Numbered from the stretch's first letter, positions 18,401-27,775 are shown. The stretch is DNA of 64,000 bases from Candidatus Eremiobacterota bacterium (GCA_031082125.1 JAVHLM010000031.1:1-64000), one strand, 5' to 3'. Notes: generated by a model from the sequence alone, not told the origin. Numbers and translations are program-made.

Positions 18401-18652
18401 GACTCACCAGAAGCTTCGATTCTATCAGATTTGGATCCAAGAGTGTTGTTCCCCCTGCCTGGGCGATTTTTGAATGCAGTCATTCAGATTCATGCCAGTT
18501 ATCCTCGAGAGTGGATCTTTCCGCTTCCAGCCAATTGTATCAAAAAAGAGCCCTCGATGCAAGAATTCTCCCTCTGAATCAACCGGAGGATATGGCTGCA
18601 TTAAGTAGAACACCTATACTGATGAACAATCCGGTACTATGAGGAGATGACA

Positions 18653-19024
18653 ATGAATTTTCTGGGAAATATCATCTGGGTGTTGTGTGGCGGAATCATC
18701 GCAGCGATCGCCTGGTCGCTGGCAGGCCTGATCCTGTGCGTGACAATCGTGGGGATACCATTCGGCCTTCAGTGCTTCAAGATTTCGGCTTTTGTGCTGT
18801 GGCCTTTCGGAAAAGAAATAACGGTCGGTAATTTCGGCGTGGGGGGATTACTATTCAACATCATCTGGATTATTCTCTTCGGATGGGAGTTTGCCATAGG
18901 GCATCTTGTGCTCGGTATAATCTTTTATATCACCATCATAGGGATACCATTCGGCAATCAGCATTTCAAGCTTGCCAAGCTCGGACTCGTGCCTTTCGGA
19001 GCGGAGATACGCAGAGAGGGCTGA
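18653..19024 (+). CDS. yccF: YccF-family inner-membrane protein
   Basis: About 123 residues. ATG 18653 is chosen because GAGGAG (18641-18646) directly abuts the earlier ATG at 18647. It consists of two similar halves, each with hydrophobic helices and the signature IVGIPFGLQCFKI / IIGIPFGNQHFKLAKL followed by PFG. This duplicated pattern and the length are typical of YccF (DUF307) proteins. They are integral to the cytoplasmic membrane and their function is not known. Confidence 0.9.
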   Translation: MNFLGNIIWVLCGGIIAAIAWSLAGLILCVTIVGIPFGLQCFKISAFVLWPFGKEITVGNFGVGGLLFNIIWIILFGWEFAIGHLVLGIIFYITIIGIPFGNQHFKLAKLGLVPFGAEIRREG

Positions 19025-19216
19025 GCCGGAGCCGGAACGCCAGGGCTGCGGCCGTCCAGGGAGGCCGTTACCCCCTCATCTGATTGGTCTATCCTGCACT
19101 TCGGCATCTTCTCCCTGACTCCGGCACTCACCCCGGACTATAAAGGAATGGATAACCAGGGCGGTGAATCAATCTGATGGAATAGCTGCAGTACGGATAG
19201 GGAAGAGGAGAGAGAT

Positions 19217-19636
19217 ATGAGGAATAGGTTTTATCTATCTGCAGTCCTGACGCTCTTTATCCTGGCCCTTGCAGCCTCCGATAAATGCCTCGCAGGATCT
19301 GGCAACAGGGGCCTGATAGCAGGAACCTGGCATCGCGTGATAGATCCCGGGGAAAAATACATTACCTCGGCGATGGTTGTTTTCTCCGAAGACGGGACGC
19401 TCTGGGGATCCTCGGAATATCAAGGCATTGACCTGAGGATGATCCTGAAGGGCACTTATCAATTCCTTGCGGATAATACTGTGCAGATCAATTACGAGCT
19501 CACGAAAGTATACGGCTCAGGAAAGTCAGAGAGAGAACAGGTGAAGCTTCTCTGGTATATTACGGGGCTCACTGACAGGGAGATGACCATTGAGTTCCTC
19601 CCGGAGCGGAAACAGAAATTCACCTATAAAAGGTGA
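19217..19636 (+). CDS. small secreted beta-rich protein
   Basis: 139 residues, ATG 19217 with GAGGAG about 8 bases upstream. Signal peptide ends near CLAG at residue 26. The mature 110 residues alternate polar and aromatic residues (GTWHRV, MVVFSEDGTLWGSS, GTYQFLADNTVQINYEL) in the pattern of a small lipocalin-like beta-barrel, but I do not assign a named family. Probably periplasmic. Confidence 0.75.
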   Translation: MRNRFYLSAVLTLFILALAASDKCLAGSGNRGLIAGTWHRVIDPGEKYITSAMVVFSEDGTLWGSSEYQGIDLRMILKGTYQFLADNTVQINYELTKVYGSGKSEREQVKLLWYITGLTDREMTIEFLPERKQKFTYKR

Positions 19637-19693
19637 CGCCAGCCCTTCGCAATACCCTTTTCCATGCCCTCTTTCATGCCTTCTTCCCCGGCT

Positions 19694-19783
19694 TGCTTCC
19701 TGAGCCTCATTATGCAGCGCTGTGGAGCCATTATTATCCTTGGCATCTTTTTCGGCACCTCCGCTGGATAATGTTATCGGCAC
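19694..19783 (-). pseudogene. ankyrin-repeat gene fragment
   Basis: On the minus strand this encodes GAEKDAKDNNGSTALHNEAQEAS, nearly one ankyrin unit. The DNA closely matches 17961-18035 of the ankyrin gene at 17807 (shared runs such as GCGCTGTGGAGCCATTATTA). No intact start or further repeats follow. It looks like a decayed partial duplicate. Confidence 0.6.
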
Positions 19784-19894
19784 CCCGAGGCCTCGAGAGA
19801 TTCTTCCACTTCTTTGAAGCGTGAGCCGAAACCGCCGAGGAACAGCTCATCAAAAAAGAAATTCATCATTGTGGCAAGGTTTACGGCGCTGAGG

Positions 19895-21574
19895 TCATTG
19901 AGTAATGCCGAGGACCTTAGAGATATCGGGCTTGATATTCATACTGCTGTCCCAGAGGCCGAAGCTGCCCTCCCAGTTTCCATTTGCGGCTTTCCAGGGC
20001 TCGTCATAGGCTTCGAAGTAGTAATATTCCACGTTATTGGTGCTTGCCCAGGTCATGACTGTCTGCAGGTGGGTGGCAGCGTTCTGGGTGTTGAAAACGG
20101 AAAGCGGGCAGGAAGGGTCCGATCCGGCCGTCGCCCACCCGATCTCGCCGATTATGAACTGCTTCGAGCCGCTTGCGACATCGGGGTAAAGTCCTTTGAA
20201 ATAATTATATGCCCAGTCAAGGTTGGCTGAGATGGCGGCGGAAGTTGGGGCGGTTCCAGAGGGTGAAGCATAGCAGGGATAAACGTGCACGAAGAGGACA
20301 TCGCAGAGATTCCCTACGGCCGTATTTGAGGCTTCGCTGAACATGAGCCCTGATGCCACCTGCACGGGGGCGCCGCTTGACGTGGTCGTGCCGCTCAGCA
20401 GAGCTTTCGTATCGGTGATATATTGCTTCAGGTTGTCAATGCTCAGCCCGTTGTTGGTCGTCTCGCTTCCTACGAGGGCTATGTCCACATTGTGAGCCGT
20501 GGCCTGGGTGACAAGGTTCTGTATCTCGGGAATCTGATTTGCCGCTATGGTGCCATTTGCCGTGTTGGTTCCATCAAGCCAGGCGCAGGCGACCACTTTG
20601 AGACCGAGCCCCTTGGCAATTCCCGGTATCTGATCCAGGCCGCTTGTCATCGAGTAGGTCCTTATGCCGTTTGTGTAGTTCGCGATGGGGGTGATGAGCG
20701 TAGTAAGCTGATCTACTGTTCTCTGATCCGGAGGCGCTCCCGTGAGATACGGCCCGAAGCAGAGCCCCGTGAGCTTCACCGCAGACCCGGCGCTTTTCGA
20801 GTTCATCAGGTAATTGGTGAACTCTCCCTGGACCGGCGCGATGTTGTTGACGTTATCGAAGGTGTGCCCCGATTTCGTGGCGACCATCGTGTAGGAATCG
20901 CTTGAGGATGCCTGGTAAAAGAGTGCTACTCCGGAGCTTGACGTGGAGGTGGCGTTCCAGTCGGCCTTGCCCGACGCGTCAAAGTAGCAGCGGGCCTGGT
21001 AGCCTGACCCTCTTGCCTTGGCTTTCGAGAAGAGATCCACCACCACGCCGTCCTTGCCGGCATCCCTGGGGCTTCCGGCTGTCTTGACGGGAGGCGTTCC
21101 CCCGCCGGTATGATCAACGACGGCGCTCACATAGGCCTTGGTGGCGTCATAAGGGTGGTCGGCGCCCATCACGACCGTCCAGTCGTCCTTTTTGATGCTC
21201 GTCTGGTTGATGGTCATGTCCTGAGTCACGGTGAAATAGGAGTTGTCGGTGATATTGCCGTCCCTGGTCGTGACAAGCCTGTAATTCCCCGCCGCCAGGT
21301 CAGAGAAGGAGTAGCTGCCCTGCGCGTCGGTTGTCGTCAAGGCGCTCTTCGAGCCGTCAAGAGCCTGGAGGGAGCATGCCATGCCCTGGATGGGCTGAAG
21401 CGTGATAGGACTCACTATTGTACCGCTTACCTTGTAGGTCGCCGCACCCTGCGAGCCTCCTCCCCAGTATGAAGTGGCGCTCGTTCCCGAGTCCGCGCAG
21501 CCATTGAGAGCGGAGAGCAGCAGGATGCTGACAAGCAGAAGCGTGAGAGTCAATCTGTGTGTCGTGGCTTTCAT
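19895..21574 (-). CDS. glycoside hydrolase family 17 lipoprotein
   Basis: About 559 residues from ATG 21574 (AGGAG upstream; an earlier in-frame codon at 21673 lacks one). Signal peptide with lipobox near ALNGC gives a lipid-anchored protein. An N-terminal domain (YKVSGTIVSP to NYRLVTTRDG) resembles the carboxypeptidase-regulatory beta-sandwich fold. The C-terminal 300 residues fit GH17 beta-1,3-glucanase-type TIM barrels: LKVVACAWL, the acid/base Glu in VGSETTNNGL, VHVYPCYAS, the nucleophile Glu in IGEIGWATAG, and the late YYFEAYDEPWK. It would act on beta-1,3-glucans or related polymers at the cell surface. It stands alone, with no adjacent transporter. Confidence 0.88.
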   Translation of the reverse strand: MKATTHRLTLTLLLVSILLLSALNGCADSGTSATSYWGGGSQGAATYKVSGTIVSPITLQPIQGMACSLQALDGSKSALTTTDAQGSYSFSDLAAGNYRLVTTRDGNITDNSYFTVTQDMTINQTSIKKDDWTVVMGADHPYDATKAYVSAVVDHTGGGTPPVKTAGSPRDAGKDGVVVDLFSKAKARGSGYQARCYFDASGKADWNATSTSSSGVALFYQASSSDSYTMVATKSGHTFDNVNNIAPVQGEFTNYLMNSKSAGSAVKLTGLCFGPYLTGAPPDQRTVDQLTTLITPIANYTNGIRTYSMTSGLDQIPGIAKGLGLKVVACAWLDGTNTANGTIAANQIPEIQNLVTQATAHNVDIALVGSETTNNGLSIDNLKQYITDTKALLSGTTTSSGAPVQVASGLMFSEASNTAVGNLCDVLFVHVYPCYASPSGTAPTSAAISANLDWAYNYFKGLYPDVASGSKQFIIGEIGWATAGSDPSCPLSVFNTQNAATHLQTVMTWASTNNVEYYYFEAYDEPWKAANGNWEGSFGLWDSSMNIKPDISKVLGITQ

Positions 21575-21882
21575 GGATTCTCCTTTGCATAATGATGTGG
21601 CGCAATGATTGAGATTCAGGGCTCCCTTGCCTGCCGCGTCCGGCAGGACTCTCGTAAGGAATTGCCGTATCACCTCCCGCTGAGAATTTCTCTGTGACAG
21701 TCAATGGGGTGCAGCGGAGCATCCAGGGGATGTGCACCGGGACCATTGGATGATATCAAGTATTATGACTAAAGCTTCTCCCCCGCCGCCGGTCAAACCT
21801 CCCGGTGTCTCCGGCATTCTTCATGCAATCACCTCCTTTTTACGGTATCATTCTAGCGCTGCAGGGTGATTACTGAAAAGCA

Positions 21883-21911
21883 TTGAAATTTCAGCCTGAT
21901 TCTGGTATACT
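21883..21911 (+). promoter_or_regulatory. sigma-70-like promoter of the aldehyde dehydrogenase gene
   Basis: TTGAAA (21883-21888), a 17-bp spacer and TATACT (21906-21911). Transcription would start near 21918. That would leave only about 7 bases before ATG 21925, and so supports ATG 21970 as the start. Confidence 0.6.
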
Positions 21912-21969
21912 CACGATCTAAATCATGCGCACAGAAAGCAGTACTGATGTGAGAGGCTTGGTGGATATT

Positions 21970-23574
21970 ATGAGCACAGCATTATCAGGCACATCGATGA
22001 TAGGATTCGGCCGCGGCAGGCAGGGCGGGGCACGGTTCAGAGCCACTGATCCGTCAACAGGAGAGCCGGTGGGACCTGATTATCAGAGCGCAGGCCTCGA
22101 GGATCTTGAGCGCGCCGCTGGGCTTGCCAGAGCTGCGGCGACGGGCCTGGCATCTCTGCCTGGAGCAAGGAAGGCCGCTTTTCTTGATCAGATCGCCGTG
22201 AATATAGAGGCCCTCGGCCCTACTCTGTGGGATTGCGTGATGCGGGAAACCGGTCTGCCGGCTTCCCGCGTGCAGGGCGAAACGGCACGCACCTGCATTC
22301 AGCTCAGGCTGTTTGCATCAATCGCGGCGGAGGGCTCGTGGGTGGACGCGCGTATCGACGCCACGGAACCGGGCCGCAAGCCGGATATCCGGTCAATGCT
22401 CCGTCCCCTGGGCCCGGCGGCGGTCTTCGGGGCGGGCAATTTCCCCCTGGCATTTTCCGTCGCGGGCGGAGATACGGCGTCGGCCTTCGCCGCAGGGTGC
22501 CCTGTGATCGTCAAGGCTCACCCGGCCCATCCGGGGACTTCGGAGCTTGTGGGAGATGCGATAGTCGCGGCAGTGAAGGCCTGCGGGCTGCCCGAGGGCA
22601 CATTCTCGCTGATATACGATTCAGGCATTGAGATTGCCATCGCCCTGGTGAAGCGTCCGGAGATTAAGGCTGTGGGATTTACCGGGTCGCGCCGGGGCGG
22701 ACAGGCTCTGATAGACGCTGCCGCCAGCCGCCCGGACCGGATCCCTGTCTACGCCGAGATGAGCAGCGTCAATCCCTTCTTCTTTATGCCGGGCGCCTTC
22801 GGCGACGGATGGGAGCAGCGCGTGGACGGCCTGGTGGCGTCGCTGACAGGGAGCGCCGGGCAGTTCTGCACGAAGCCGGGACTGATCTTCCTGCGCGAGT
22901 CCTCTGATGCGGAAGCATTTGTGGCCAGGCTTCATAAGCAGTTGGCAGGTCAGAGCTCCTTCACGATGCTGACCGGGCAGATAAGGCACGCCTTCGAAGC
23001 GCGCGTGGCCGACTGCCGGGCACAGGCGGGCGTCGCCACCCTGCTGCGGGCGGAAGGCGGTGCAGATGCCGCAGCCGTGACAGGGGCGGCCCTGTTCCGG
23101 ACCAGGGCGCGGGAGTATCTGTCGAATCCCCGGCTCCATGAAGAGCTATTCGGCCCGGCGGCAGTGGTGATCACCTATCAAGGCCGCGACGAGCTGCTGG
23201 AAATCGCCCGCAGCCTTGAAGGTCAGCTGACGGCAACGATTCACGGCACCGAAGAGGAATTCGCCGAGCACGCTGAGCTTATCGCGGCCCTGGAGACAAA
23301 GGCCGGCCGGCTTGTGTGCAACGGGTTCCCCACCGGCGTCGAGGTCTGCCACGCCATGGTCCATGGCGGACCCTGGCCCGCGACGTCGGACAGCCGCTCC
23401 ACCTCCGTGGGGGGGCGGGCTCTCGAGCGCTTCGCCCGCCTGGTCTGCTACCAGAGCTTCCCGCAGTCGCGGCTCCCCGATGAGCTGAAAGACACAAATC
23501 CCCTGGGAATCTGGCGAATGGTGAACGGCCTGCTCAGCCGCGATCCCTTTACCGTGACACAGGCTTTTCGATAA
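21970..23574 (+). CDS. alpha-ketoglutaric semialdehyde dehydrogenase-type aldehyde dehydrogenase
   Basis: About 534 residues. ATG 21970 follows GGTGGA; an earlier ATG at 21925 has no ribosome-binding site and a promoter lies very close. The protein matches the KGSADH branch of the ALDH superfamily, which oxidises 2,5-dioxopentanoate to 2-oxoglutarate at the end of non-phosphorylative pentose and hexarate breakdown. Family features: FRATDPSTGE, GPAAVFGAGNFPLAFSVAGG, FTGSRRGG, catalytic Glu in AEMSSVNP and catalytic Cys in GQFCTKPG. Codon use is visibly more GC-rich than its neighbours, and no other pathway gene is nearby, so acquisition by transfer is plausible. A 49-bp piece of its 3' end recurs at 25115. 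Confidence 0.9.
   Translation: MSTALSGTSMIGFGRGRQGGARFRATDPSTGEPVGPDYQSAGLEDLERAAGLARAAATGLASLPGARKAAFLDQIAVNIEALGPTLWDCVMRETGLPASRVQGETARTCIQLRLFASIAAEGSWVDARIDATEPGRKPDIRSMLRPLGPAAVFGAGNFPLAFSVAGGDTASAFAAGCPVIVKAHPAHPGTSELVGDAIVAAVKACGLPEGTFSLIYDSGIEIAIALVKRPEIKAVGFTGSRRGGQALIDAAASRPDRIPVYAEMSSVNPFFFMPGAFGDGWEQRVDGLVASLTGSAGQFCTKPGLIFLRESSDAEAFVARLHKQLAGQSSFTMLTGQIRHAFEARVADCRAQAGVATLLRAEGGADAAAVTGAALFRTRAREYLSNPRLHEELFGPAAVVITYQGRDELLEIARSLEGQLTATIHGTEEEFAEHAELIAALETKAGRLVCNGFPTGVEVCHAMVHGGPWPATSDSRSTSVGGRALERFARLVCYQSFPQSRLPDELKDTNPLGIWRMVNGLLSRDPFTVTQAFR
23424..23472 (+). repeat. 49-bp direct repeat, copy 1
   Basis: Part of the aldehyde dehydrogenase coding sequence (encodes FARLVCYQSFPQSR). 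Identical base for base to 25115-25163. Confidence 0.9.
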
Positions 23575-23632
23575 TTTCTTCGGGACAGGCACGTAAGTCC
23601 ATTCTCCGGGAGGGAGTAACACGCAGGGATTT

Positions 23633-25069
23633 ATGCAGAGCGGCATGATACTGGCGAACAAATACAGGATCGATAAAGTCCTGGGAAAGGGCTCCTATGG
23701 CACGGTGTACCTCGCCGAGCAGATGGATAAGCCCGGCACCCGGCGTGCTCTCAAGGAAATCGAGGAGGCAAGGATGTGCCCTGAGGATCGCGCACACATT
23801 CTGGAGCTCTTCATCCGCGAGGCTGAGATGCTCACGTGCCTGAAGCATCCGGGCCTCCCCCTGGTGACAGATTTTTTCTCCCTCGAAGACCGCCATTATC
23901 TTGTCATGGAGTTCATCCCGGGGAAGAACCTGGAAGCCATGCGCAGGGGCGCCCTGGCGCCTGAGCCGGTCATTGAATGGGCCCTTCAGCTTGCGTCAAT
24001 CATTGAGTACCTCCATGAGCACAGGCCTGAGCCCATCATATTCCGCGATCTCAAGCCCTCCAACGTGATGCTCTCTGCGCCCACGGGCAGGATCATGCTC
24101 GTGGATTTCGGCATCGCCCGCTACTTCAATCCCCATAAGTTGAAGGATACCCAGTTTCTCGGCACCCCTGGATTCTCTCCCCCCGAGCAGTACGGCTCGG
24201 GACAGTCAGACCAGAGGTCTGACATTTACTCCTTTGGCGCCACTCTCTATTTCCTGCTCACCGACGGGGACATCTGCCAGTATTATTTCAAGATGCCGCC
24301 CCTCAGGCGGCAGAACCCGCTTGTTCCCCCCGCGCTTGAGAGCGTCATCATGAAATGCCTTTCCCTCAATCCCGGCGAGCGCTTTCAGTCGATGACGGAG
24401 ATTCTCATGGAGCTTGAAGAAATCAGGCTGGATATGGAGAAGGCCGGATCTCACGGGAATACTGCGACACCCGGTGAGCTGTTCGGGATATTCTCAAAGT
24501 TCTCCCTGTCAACATTCCCCTATGCTCCACTCAGATTCAGGACCATCGCCCCCCTTCAGGCGGGAGACGTGGAGAATATCGGCACCTTTTCATCGCCGCA
24601 TTTTTCAGGCCTGCTGACCAACTGCCACTGCGGGCTGAATGTCAAGACGGCGGCCCTGGTGACTCTCGAGGGAGCTCCCTTCCCGAAATTCTACCTGCGG
24701 AGCCAATCACTGCTGGATCTCAATATTTTCGGCCGTGATCCCGATATCGACTTCAGCGAGAACCCCGACTTTTCAGCGAGCTTTTTTCTTACTGGTCCTG
24801 ACAGGAAGGCCATAGAGGATTTTTTCCGCCCCGAGCTCATAGAGATCTTTTCGGAGAAGCCGATGCTGAGCCTCAAATGGTTTCCTCCAAACAATCAGAG
24901 CGGAGTATGCTGGATCGTGGAAGCCGAAGGCCCTCATCTCATCTTCTACTATCCTGAAATCCCGGTTCCGAAAGAATCGATTCAGCAGTTCATCGACTAT
25001 GCCCGGAAGGTGATGACCCCCTTCGTCAAAAAGGCGCTGCAGTCGCGCCGGAAAGAGGCGCCCCCTTGA
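23633..25069 (+). CDS. Hanks-type Ser/Thr protein kinase with novel C-terminal domain
   Basis: 478 residues. Kinase domain at residues about 10-265: glycine loop GKGSYGTV (18-25), ATP Lys41, catalytic loop FRDLKPSN (D139, N144; the usual His of HRD is Phe), DFG at 158-160 and GTPGFSPPEQYG. All catalytic residues are present. Residues about 285-470 form an unrecognised, mostly alpha/beta domain that has no transmembrane helix, unlike PASTA-type kinases. The protein is probably cytoplasmic. ATG 23633 has CAGGGA upstream; Met5 is an alternative. The gene lies between the two copies of a 49-bp repeat. Confidence 0.93.
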   Translation: MQSGMILANKYRIDKVLGKGSYGTVYLAEQMDKPGTRRALKEIEEARMCPEDRAHILELFIREAEMLTCLKHPGLPLVTDFFSLEDRHYLVMEFIPGKNLEAMRRGALAPEPVIEWALQLASIIEYLHEHRPEPIIFRDLKPSNVMLSAPTGRIMLVDFGIARYFNPHKLKDTQFLGTPGFSPPEQYGSGQSDQRSDIYSFGATLYFLLTDGDICQYYFKMPPLRRQNPLVPPALESVIMKCLSLNPGERFQSMTEILMELEEIRLDMEKAGSHGNTATPGELFGIFSKFSLSTFPYAPLRFRTIAPLQAGDVENIGTFSSPHFSGLLTNCHCGLNVKTAALVTLEGAPFPKFYLRSQSLLDLNIFGRDPDIDFSENPDFSASFFLTGPDRKAIEDFFRPELIEIFSEKPMLSLKWFPPNNQSGVCWIVEAEGPHLIFYYPEIPVPKESIQQFIDYARKVMTPFVKKALQSRRKEAPP

Positions 25070-25114
25070 CGAGGTCCCCCCCCCGGCGTTCCCGAATGCG
25101 GTGTCGTAGCGTTC

Positions 25115-25163
25115 CGAGCGCTTCGCCCGCCTGGTCTGCTACCAGAGCTTCCCGCAGTCGCGG
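25115..25163 (+). repeat. 49-bp direct repeat, copy 2
   Basis: Exact copy of 23424-23472, here non-coding between the kinase and serpin genes. Similarity stops abruptly on both sides. Confidence 0.9.
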
Positions 25164-25233
25164 GTTCTAAATGGGGACGGGGTTTTCGCAGGAGCCCCGT
25201 CTGCCAGCTATCACTTATAAAGGAAGCTTTCGT

Positions 25234-26499
25234 ATGAAGAGAAGTCTTGCAGCGTTTCTTGTGCTGATTGCCATGGGCCTTGCTTTCATTGGATGCGGGA
25301 GAAGCCCCCGGAGATCTCCTGGCCCTGACAGCAGCGGCTCCCATAGTTCTCGCGGCCCTGAAGGAAGTGGCTCCATTGAAAAAGACAACTCAAAGCTTGC
25401 TCTTGACCTTTATAGAATGCTGTCGGAAGATGAGGGTAATATATTCTTCTCACCTTACAGCATATCGTCAGCGCTTGCCATCACCTTCCTGGGGGCAAGG
25501 GGAGCGACAGCAGGGGAGATGGAGAAGATCCTCCATTTCGGTGATCCGCCCGGAGAGTTTCACTCCGGCTTCAGGTCTCTTGACAGGAAGCTCAATGAAG
25601 AGGGCCGCGGGGGCGCCTATGAGCTTGTCGTGGCCAACAGGCTCTGGGGGCAGAAGGGCCATGCCTTTCTCAGCAGCTTTCTGGAAGAGGGAAAAAGCTA
25701 CTACAATTCCGCCCTTGGGGAGCTTGATTTCAAAAACGATGCCGAGGGCGCAAGAACAGTCATAAACAAGTGGGTTGAAGACGGGACAAAGGGTAAAATC
25801 AAGGATCTTATCGCTCCTGGAGGAGTAAGCCCGGCCATGAACCTTGTCATTACCAATGCGATATACTTCAAAAGCACCTGGGACGCAAAGTTTGAAAAGG
25901 ACCGTACCAGCAGGCAGCCCTTTCATAGAAGCAGCAAAGAAAAGGCTGAGTGCGATTTGATGTACAAGTTTGATACCTTGAAATACGCGAAGCGAAAGGA
26001 CTTCGAGGCCCTGGAGATTCCCTACAGGAGGGGAAAGCTCTCCATGCTCGTCCTGCTTCCGAAAGATGCCAGGAGCCTGAAAAAGCTCGGGAAATCCCTG
26101 AGTTATGGGGACCTCGAGGTGCTGCGCTCTGAGCTCAGGCTCCGCAAGGTGAATCTTTCCTTTCCGAAATTCTCGACGACTTCCTCCTATGATCTCACAG
26201 AAACCTTTTGCAAAATGGGAATGCGGGCTCCCTTCGACGCCGGGAGCGCCGATTTTTCAGGGATTGACGGGACAAAATCCATGTTCATATCGAAAATTGT
26301 CCATAAAGCCTATATAGATGTCAACGAGGAGGGCACTGAAGCGGCAGGCGCCACGGAAGTGGAGATGGGCCTCCTGGATTCTGGAGAGGAGGAAGGACCC
26401 GTTACCTTCAGGGCCGACCATCCCTTTCTCTTCCTGATAAGGGAAAACAGCACCGGCACCATCCTCTTCATGGGAAAGCTCACCGATCCTTCCCGATGA
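25234..26499 (+). CDS. serpin-family protease inhibitor, lipoprotein
   Basis: About 421 residues from ATG 25234 (AAGGAAG upstream); a 21-residue extension from 25171 is unlikely. The signal peptide ends in lipobox FIGC, then comes a Ser/Gly/Pro-rich linker of about 30 residues. The serpin body follows, with NIFFSPYSISSALAITFLGA, NAIYFKSTWDAKF, HKAYIDVNEEGTEAAGAT and DHPFLFLIRENSTGTILFMG. The hinge GTEAAGAT is the small-residue type found in inhibitory serpins. Aligning to alpha-1-antitrypsin places P1 near Leu in VEMGLLDSG, but the loop is about 5 residues longer, so P1 is uncertain. It probably protects the cell surface from secreted serine (or cysteine) proteases. Confidence 0.95.
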   Translation: MKRSLAAFLVLIAMGLAFIGCGRSPRRSPGPDSSGSHSSRGPEGSGSIEKDNSKLALDLYRMLSEDEGNIFFSPYSISSALAITFLGARGATAGEMEKILHFGDPPGEFHSGFRSLDRKLNEEGRGGAYELVVANRLWGQKGHAFLSSFLEEGKSYYNSALGELDFKNDAEGARTVINKWVEDGTKGKIKDLIAPGGVSPAMNLVITNAIYFKSTWDAKFEKDRTSRQPFHRSSKEKAECDLMYKFDTLKYAKRKDFEALEIPYRRGKLSMLVLLPKDARSLKKLGKSLSYGDLEVLRSELRLRKVNLSFPKFSTTSSYDLTETFCKMGMRAPFDAGSADFSGIDGTKSMFISKIVHKAYIDVNEEGTEAAGATEVEMGLLDSGEEEGPVTFRADHPFLFLIRENSTGTILFMGKLTDPSR

Positions 26500-26536
26500 A
26501 GCAGCAGGGCGACCGGAGAGGCTGTCCTGCCATTGT

Positions 26537-27766
26537 TCAGTACTTTATCTGAAACAGGCGGGAAACCTTATCTGATGAGGTTCGATTCCCAGCTCCCGTT
26601 CTGTGAATACTGCCCGATACCGAGAGGTCCACGCCTCCGAGGTCCGGCAGACACCACAGGTAGGCGGAGTCAGAATAGATATATGCAGCGACGTTTCCCT
26701 TAACGGTTTCAGGACTCTCGTAGGTCCTCAAATGAATCGAGGGGTCGTCGGGAAGCGTAATCCCTTTCGCTTTCAGCACTTCCAGCAGGACAAGAATTCT
26801 GTACAGCTCCTCCAGGTCTCCGAGAGCCGGGAAATGCTTCTTCGCCTCTTCGAGATGGCCTGACAGGTAGTCTGCAAGAGCCTCTGATTCCTTTCTCGTG
26901 TGCTCTGCATCATCGATTATCTCGCCTTTTCTCATTTTCTGGGCAACCACTCTCGCTTTCATCTTCACCTCAATCAGCAGGCGCCCGGAGTCTTCGCTGA
27001 TATCGGCTCTGTCAAGACAGAGCCAGCATCGCTCAAAACTGCCGGAAGTCTCCGGGTGCGCTCTCACGCAGTCTATCACGAGCTGCTTATGTTTCGGAGA
27101 TAAAAAAAGGGCTTTGCCGTTACGATAGTCAAATCCCGAATGAAGTGACTTCAGTGCCAGATCTGCATCAAGAACCACCTTCCCTATGGCAGTCCCTTCG
27201 AGAGGAGCTCCATAATAGACAGGCCTTAAGCGCAATGTCACGTCTTTCAACAGGTAATAGCCCTCAGGGGAGCCGGTTTCAAGCATCCGCATGCCTTCAT
27301 TGAAAGCAGCTTTGCAGCTTGCTTCTCTCTCATGCGGGGAAACATAGTCAAGGGTGAATCCAATGCTGGGTATGTCACCATGGGCTTGCAGCAATCTTAG
27401 AGCAGTATAGAACATTTCATGCTTTGGTACAGTTGCAGGTGCTGACCCGGCATGCCTCTTGAAAAGAAATACGACTGTTCTCTCAGCGGAATCGATATCA
27501 AGGCCTGCCAGAACTCCACCGGGCTTATTTATCCCCTCTATCACCTGAGAGACTGAAAGGTCAACACCCCCTTGCGCATAGAGCTCAGCCTGACAGGGGG
27601 CCGGATACTTTCCGGCTTTATCGCTGCTGCTTTGTTCCTTTTCTTTATTGAGAGCGGTCTTCTGCGCCAGTGAAGGGGCGTTGAGAGAAAAAGAAGCAAT
27701 CACGAGAATAATGACGAACACAGATCCTTTGAGCGCTGATATCTTCAAGCTGTCACAACCTCTCAT
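26537..27766 (-). CDS. secreted protein of unknown function
   Basis: 409 residues with a Sec signal peptide (hydrophobic SVFVIILVIASFSL, cleavage near SLAQ). The motif GGVDLSV occurs near the N-terminus (about residue 66) and again near the C-terminus (about 384), bracketing a mixed alpha/beta body with a CWLCLDRADIS segment. It resembles DUF1598-type proteins known from Planctomycetes in having these flanking glycine motifs, but that link is tentative. Last gene of a minus-strand run that starts with pilT; 9 bp separate it from the gene before. Confidence 0.75.
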   Translation of the reverse strand: MRGCDSLKISALKGSVFVIILVIASFSLNAPSLAQKTALNKEKEQSSSDKAGKYPAPCQAELYAQGGVDLSVSQVIEGINKPGGVLAGLDIDSAERTVVFLFKRHAGSAPATVPKHEMFYTALRLLQAHGDIPSIGFTLDYVSPHEREASCKAAFNEGMRMLETGSPEGYYLLKDVTLRLRPVYYGAPLEGTAIGKVVLDADLALKSLHSGFDYRNGKALFLSPKHKQLVIDCVRAHPETSGSFERCWLCLDRADISEDSGRLLIEVKMKARVVAQKMRKGEIIDDAEHTRKESEALADYLSGHLEEAKKHFPALGDLEELYRILVLLEVLKAKGITLPDDPSIHLRTYESPETVKGNVAAYIYSDSAYLWCLPDLGGVDLSVSGSIHRTGAGNRTSSDKVSRLFQIKY

Positions 27767-27775
27767 AGATGAAGC

